DNA of 64,000 bases from DASQMT01 sp963827335 (GTDB lineage: Bacteria; Actinomycetota; Thermoleophilia; Solirubrobacterales; Solirubrobacteraceae): contig CAWHAP010000015.1 in assembly GCA_963827335.1 (NCBI GenBank), positions 124,001-188,000 of the forward strand, written 5' to 3'. Of the stretch, positions 60,859-64,000 are shown one piece after another. A program made the position numbers and the translations under genes. The notes beneath the pieces are model-generated. The model made no database searches and had not been told where the DNA came from. It saw only the letters and a program-made list of their open reading frames with translations. Every line of letters starts with the position of its first letter. Within the stretch, counting starts at the first letter, position 1.

Positions 60859-61006
60859 CCGTTCGTTGCCGGGACCCGGCATCGGGGGTACACTGCGCGC
60901 GGGTCACGGCTCCCTGGGCCGAGGCCTGCCGATGACGGCGAGCGGTCCCGGTTCCGGAGCGGTTCCCGGGAAGGTTCCCTGAAGATCCGCGGGGAAAGGA
61001 GTCGGC

Positions 61007-61360
61007 ATGCTCGCGCGTCAGTCATACGGGTCCGCAGCAGACGAGTTGCTGCGCTGCGACGTCTTCCCGGAACGCGAGTCGGTCCGGGTCCAGCCGGTCG
61101 GCAGCCTCGACCTCGCCACCGCCGACGTGCTCGACGCGCAGCTCGAGCGGCTGCACGCCGCGGGCTTTCGCTCCCTCGTCATCGACCTTCGCCGCCTGCT
61201 CTTCATGGACTCCACGGGCCTGCGGCTCCTCCTGCGGTGGAGCGAGACCGCGCGCACGGACGGCGTCGCGCTCTCGATCGTGCCCGGTGGCCCGACGGTG
61301 CAACGGGTCTTCGAGCTCACCGGCACCCTCGGCGCGCTGCCCTTCGTCGCGGCCGAATGA
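61007..61360 (+). CDS. STAS-domain anti-sigma-factor antagonist, second copy
   Basis: A 117-residue protein with one STAS domain after a 20-residue N-terminal extension. The loop LLFMDSTGLRLLL contains phosphorylatable Ser69. AAAGGAG lies 6 bases before the ATG. It shares the MDSTG loop with the 59053 copy but is otherwise quite different, so it is a divergent paralogue. Probably part of the same sigma-control network. Confidence 0.88.
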   Translation: MLARQSYGSAADELLRCDVFPERESVRVQPVGSLDLATADVLDAQLERLHAAGFRSLVIDLRRLLFMDSTGLRLLLRWSETARTDGVALSIVPGGPTVQRVFELTGTLGALPFVAAE

Positions 61361-61372
61361 TGCGGGGATGCC

Positions 61373-62341
61373 TCAAGCGAGCGCCCGGAGCGCCGGCAGC
61401 AGCTCAGCCTCGGCGAAGCGGAAGAACGCCTCCTGGTGGTCGGCGCCGATCTGGACGAGGGCGATCTCGGTGAAGCCGGCCTCGAGGAACGGCTTGATCT
61501 TCTCGACGTGCTCCTCGACGTCCGGCCCGCACGGCACCTGAGCGGCGACCTGCTCGGGCGCGACGAACTGCGTCGCATCCTCGAACGACGACGGCCCGGG
61601 CAGGTCGGTGTTGACCTTCCAGCCGAGCCCGAACCACCGGAACTGGTCGTGCGCGCGCTCGACGGCCTGCTCGCGGTCCTCGTCGTAGGCGATCGCGATC
61701 TGCCCGACACGCGGCTTGCCGCTCCCCCCGGCGGCGTCGAACATCTCTCCCAGCTCCGGCTTCGGCTCGGTCGCGATCATCAGGTCGGCCTTGCGGCCCG
61801 CCAACGAGCACGACTCCGCCCCTGACACGGCGATGCCGATCGGCACCCGCTCGTCGGGCAGGTCCCACAGCCGCGCCGACTCGACGTCGAAGTGCTTGCC
61901 GCGCAGGTTGACGTTGCCGCCGTCGAACAACGCGCCGATGACGTCGACCGCCTCGGCGAACATCTCGTGGCGCTCGCCGACCGCCGGCCAGCGCTTCCCG
62001 ACCACGTGCTCGTTGAGGTTCTCCCCCGCGCCGAGCCCGAGCCGGAACCGGCCGCCCGAGAGGATCTGCACCGTCGCCGCCTTCTGGGCCACCACCGCGG
62101 GGTGGTACCGCAGGATCGGGCAGGTCACGTAGGTCATGAGCGGGATCCGCTCGGTGGCCTGCGCGGCGGCGCCCAGGATCGACCACGCGTACCCCGAGTG
62201 CCCCTGCGACTCCAGCCACGGCTGGTAGTGGTCGCTGATCACCGAGAAGTCGAAGCCGCACTCCTCCGCACGGACCAGGTCGCGCACGAGCTGGTCCGGC
62301 CGGGACTGCTCGCACATCATCGTGTAGCCGAAGGTCGTCAT
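61373..62341 (-). CDS. F420-type LLM-class oxidoreductase (TIGR03557-like)
   Basis: A 322-residue luciferase-like TIM-barrel protein. Blocks are FGYTMMCEQSRPDQLVRDLVRAEECGFDFSVISDHYQPWLESQGHSGYAWSILGAAAQATERI, VTCPILRYHPAVVAQKAATVQILSGGRFRLGLGAGENLNEHVVG and IGIAVSGAESCSLAGRKADLMIATEPKPEL. These match the TIGR03557-type F420-dependent subfamily closely. Coenzyme F420 use is inferred from the subfamily. Substrate unknown. The start ATG at 62341 gives normal length. Confidence 0.9.
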   Translation of the reverse strand: MTTFGYTMMCEQSRPDQLVRDLVRAEECGFDFSVISDHYQPWLESQGHSGYAWSILGAAAQATERIPLMTYVTCPILRYHPAVVAQKAATVQILSGGRFRLGLGAGENLNEHVVGKRWPAVGERHEMFAEAVDVIGALFDGGNVNLRGKHFDVESARLWDLPDERVPIGIAVSGAESCSLAGRKADLMIATEPKPELGEMFDAAGGSGKPRVGQIAIAYDEDREQAVERAHDQFRWFGLGWKVNTDLPGPSSFEDATQFVAPEQVAAQVPCGPDVEEHVEKIKPFLEAGFTEIALVQIGADHQEAFFRFAEAELLPALRALA

Positions 62342-62409
62342 CGCGCGCCCCTACCCGCGGCCACGGAGCGCGAGACGCGCGCGGTCAGCTCCTGCTCATC
62401 CTGCCGCCC

Positions 62410-63885
62410 TCAGGCCACGCCGCGCTGCTGCTCGAGCTCGCCCAGCTCGGCGGCGATCGCCAGCAGGTGCTCGACGTCGGGCGCCTCGGTGCGGAAGTTC
62501 ACGATGCACGCCCGCAGGCCGAAGCGCCCGCCGATCACGGCGTTGGAGCAGAACACGCGCCCGTCGGCGTGGATCGCGGTCATCAGCCGCTCGTTGAGCC
62601 GGTCGAGCGCCTCCTCGCCGCCGTCCCAGCCGGCCGGGCGATAGCGGAAGCAGCAGATCGAGAGCCGCGGCGGGCACATCAGCTCGAAGTCGGGGTGCGC
62701 GGTCACCAGCTCCCCGAGGTAGGTGGCGAGGGCCGCGTCGTGGGCGATCCGGCGGCCGTACGCGGCGCGGCCGTGGGCGAGCAGCGAGACCCACACCTTC
62801 AGCGCGGCGAAGCCGCGCGAGAACTGCGGGCCGTGCATCGCGAAGTCGACGCCGTGCCGCGCGGCGTCGTCGAGCCAGATGTAGGACGCGTCGGCGTGGA
62901 ACGAGGCGCTGAGGCGCCCGAACTCGCGCAGCAGGACGCAGCCCGCCGACTGTGCCGTATAGAGCCACTTGTGGGGGTCGACGGCGATCGAGTCGGCCCG
63001 CTCGATCCCCGTCACGAGCCCGCGCAGCTCGTCCGAGAGGACGACCGCCCCGCCGTAGGCGGCGTCGACGTGGAACCAGGCGCCGTGGGCGGCGGCCAGG
63101 TCGGCGAGCTCCGGCAGCGGGTCGATCGAGCCGGTCGTCGTCGTGCCGGCGGTCCCGCACACGACGAGCGGCCGGACGCCCGCCGCGGCGTCGCGCTCGA
63201 TCGCCGCGGCGAGCGCGTCGGGCCGCATCCGCTGCTCGCCGTCGACGGCGATCGCCCGCACCGCGCCGGCGCCGAGCCCGAGCATGTCGGCGGCGCGGCG
63301 GATGACCACGTGCGCCTCCTCGGACGCGTAGAGCCCGACCGGGCCGTGCCCGCGCACGCCGTCCTCGCGCACGGCGAGCCCGAGCCCGGCATCGCGCGCG
63401 CACTTGAGGCCGACGAAGTTGGCCATCGCGCCGCCGGTCATGATCATCCCGCCCGCGCCCTCCGGGAGCCCGAACCGCTCGGCGAGCCAGCGCGTGAGGT
63501 GGAGCTCGATCTCCGCCGCGCCCGGGCCGAGGCGGTAGCCGCCGACGCAGGGGTTGAGCCCGGCCGCGAGCAGCTCGGTGGCGGCGCCCGGCACGGTGCC
63601 GGCGCCGCAGATGTAGGCGAAGAAGCCGGGGTGGCCCAGGTGCAGCGACTGGTTGAACGCCAGCTCGCGCAGGTGCGCGACGAGATCCGCCACCGGCATC
63701 GGCTCCTCGGGCACCGGGAGCGCGACGGCCGGGGCGACGGTCTCCGGCGTGTACTGGCGCGTCACCGGGAGCGACGGGAGCTCCCGGAGCCACTCCGTCC
63801 ACAGGTCGAGCACCTGCGTCCCGAGGTCGTGCGCCTGCTCGGCGCTCCAGGCGAGGTCGGTGACGGGAGCGGGGGCGTGCGGCAT
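62410..63885 (-). CDS. PLP-dependent decarboxylase (group II, aromatic-L-amino-acid/glutamate type)
   Basis: A 491-residue fold-type I enzyme of the group II decarboxylases. Blocks are HPGFFAYICGAGTVPGAATELLAAGLNPCVGGYRLGPGAAEIE, GMIMTGGAMANFVGLKCARD, VVCGTAGTTTTGSIDPL, FHVDAAYGGAVVLS and SIAVDPHKWLYTAQSAGCVLLRE (PLP lysine in PHKWL). The substrate (aromatic amino acid, glutamate or aspartate) cannot be told. TAGGGT lies 6 bases before the ATG, and there is no ribosome site, suggesting a leaderless transcript. Confidence 0.9.
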   Translation of the reverse strand: MPHAPAPVTDLAWSAEQAHDLGTQVLDLWTEWLRELPSLPVTRQYTPETVAPAVALPVPEEPMPVADLVAHLRELAFNQSLHLGHPGFFAYICGAGTVPGAATELLAAGLNPCVGGYRLGPGAAEIELHLTRWLAERFGLPEGAGGMIMTGGAMANFVGLKCARDAGLGLAVREDGVRGHGPVGLYASEEAHVVIRRAADMLGLGAGAVRAIAVDGEQRMRPDALAAAIERDAAAGVRPLVVCGTAGTTTTGSIDPLPELADLAAAHGAWFHVDAAYGGAVVLSDELRGLVTGIERADSIAVDPHKWLYTAQSAGCVLLREFGRLSASFHADASYIWLDDAARHGVDFAMHGPQFSRGFAALKVWVSLLAHGRAAYGRRIAHDAALATYLGELVTAHPDFELMCPPRLSICCFRYRPAGWDGGEEALDRLNERLMTAIHADGRVFCSNAVIGGRFGLRACIVNFRTEAPDVEHLLAIAAELGELEQQRGVA

Positions 63886-63916
63886 CGGCGCACCCTATCC
63901 GCGAAGCTCTCCCGCC

Positions 63917-64000
63917 ATGAGCACCGCCACCTCGGTGCCCTCCACGGTCGGGCTGGAGGGCGACGACGCGCTCCGCACGCTGCGCGACACGGGCCGCCGC
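63917..64000 (+). CDS. N-terminal fragment of a gene running off the window
   Basis: ATG at 63917 opens a frame that reads MSTATSVPSTVGLEGDDALRTLRDTGRR and has no stop before the window edge. It is divergent from the decarboxylase gene. The DDALRTLRDTGRR start is reminiscent of YihY/BrkB-family membrane proteins of this group, but 28 residues are too few to assign. Confidence 0.5.
   Translation, partial: MSTATSVPSTVGLEGDDALRTLRDTGRR

Overview
The window is high-GC (roughly three quarters G+C) bacterial chromosome, densely packed, with many GTG starts and repeated 4-base ATGA/GTGA start-stop overlaps. The gene repertoire (F420-type luciferase-like oxidoreductase, SufR-type Rrf2 plus SUF system, DUF7218, SigB/SigF-type sigma with STAS proteins, MacB- and FtsX-type ABC exporters paired with two-component systems, an S8 protease ending in RRWSG repeats, large secreted Ig-like proteins) points to an actinobacterium, most like Thermoleophilia/Solirubrobacterales. 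That placement is inference from content and style; there is no rRNA, tRNA, phage, plasmid or CRISPR locus in the window.

Layout. 1-5.9 kb: the end of a sulfatase-like enzyme, a zinc-motif protein coupled to a cytochrome P450, an ECF sigma/membrane protein pair and a small secreted-protein operon. 6-8.7 kb: a LuxR response regulator and its histidine kinase. 8.9-10.7 kb: acetyltransferase and M20 peptidase. 10.7-16.3 kb: an OmpR-type two-component system, a duplicated-motif lipoprotein, a membrane-fusion-like adaptor and a MacB-like ABC exporter, all on the minus strand, with matching 11-bp-phased operator repeats before the regulator and before the lipoprotein. 16.3-24.6 kb: GH97 glycosidase, DUF2203, a coupled ATP-grasp/carboxylate-amine ligase pair, a mini HExxH protein and a McrB/MoxR-like ATPase with a long Pro/Ala linker. 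24.7-34.4 kb: Na+/H+ antiporter, two cell-wall hydrolase-like secreted proteins, the transsulfuration pair (CBS and a cystathionine gamma-family enzyme), a secreted Ig-like protein, a Clp-N/HTH pair under a double palindromic operator, and an O-methyltransferase. 34.4-38.8 kb: a GGDEF-EAL membrane protein overlapping a subtilase.

38.9-48.7 kb holds a SUF Fe-S assembly system split into two same-strand transcription units, Rieske-sufB-sufD and rrf2-sufC-sufS-sufU, separated by phospholipase D, CGNR regulator, MFS exporter and PadR genes. The two promoters share a 25-bp palindrome, so one Rrf2 repressor probably controls both. 48.7-50.3 kb: an ECF sigma gene and a convergent anti-sigma-like gene flank a 325-bp imperfect inverted-repeat element with 60-bp-periodic hairpins. 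50.5-58.7 kb: TrpB2, a frameshifted FtsX permease with its ATPase, a SRPBCC protein, and a divergent operon of two histidine kinases and one response regulator. 58.8-64 kb: stress-type genes (DUF7218, two STAS proteins, SigB/F-like sigma, DUF2294), a TIGR03557-like LLM oxidoreductase, a PLP decarboxylase and the start of another gene.

Several genes have a TAnnnT hexamer 6-9 bases before the start codon and no Shine-Dalgarno sequence, which suggests leaderless transcripts. The most unusual items are the 49.2-49.5 kb inverted-repeat element, the shared SUF operator, the double operator on a leaderless promoter at 33.65 kb, and the phased repeats of the OmpR system.
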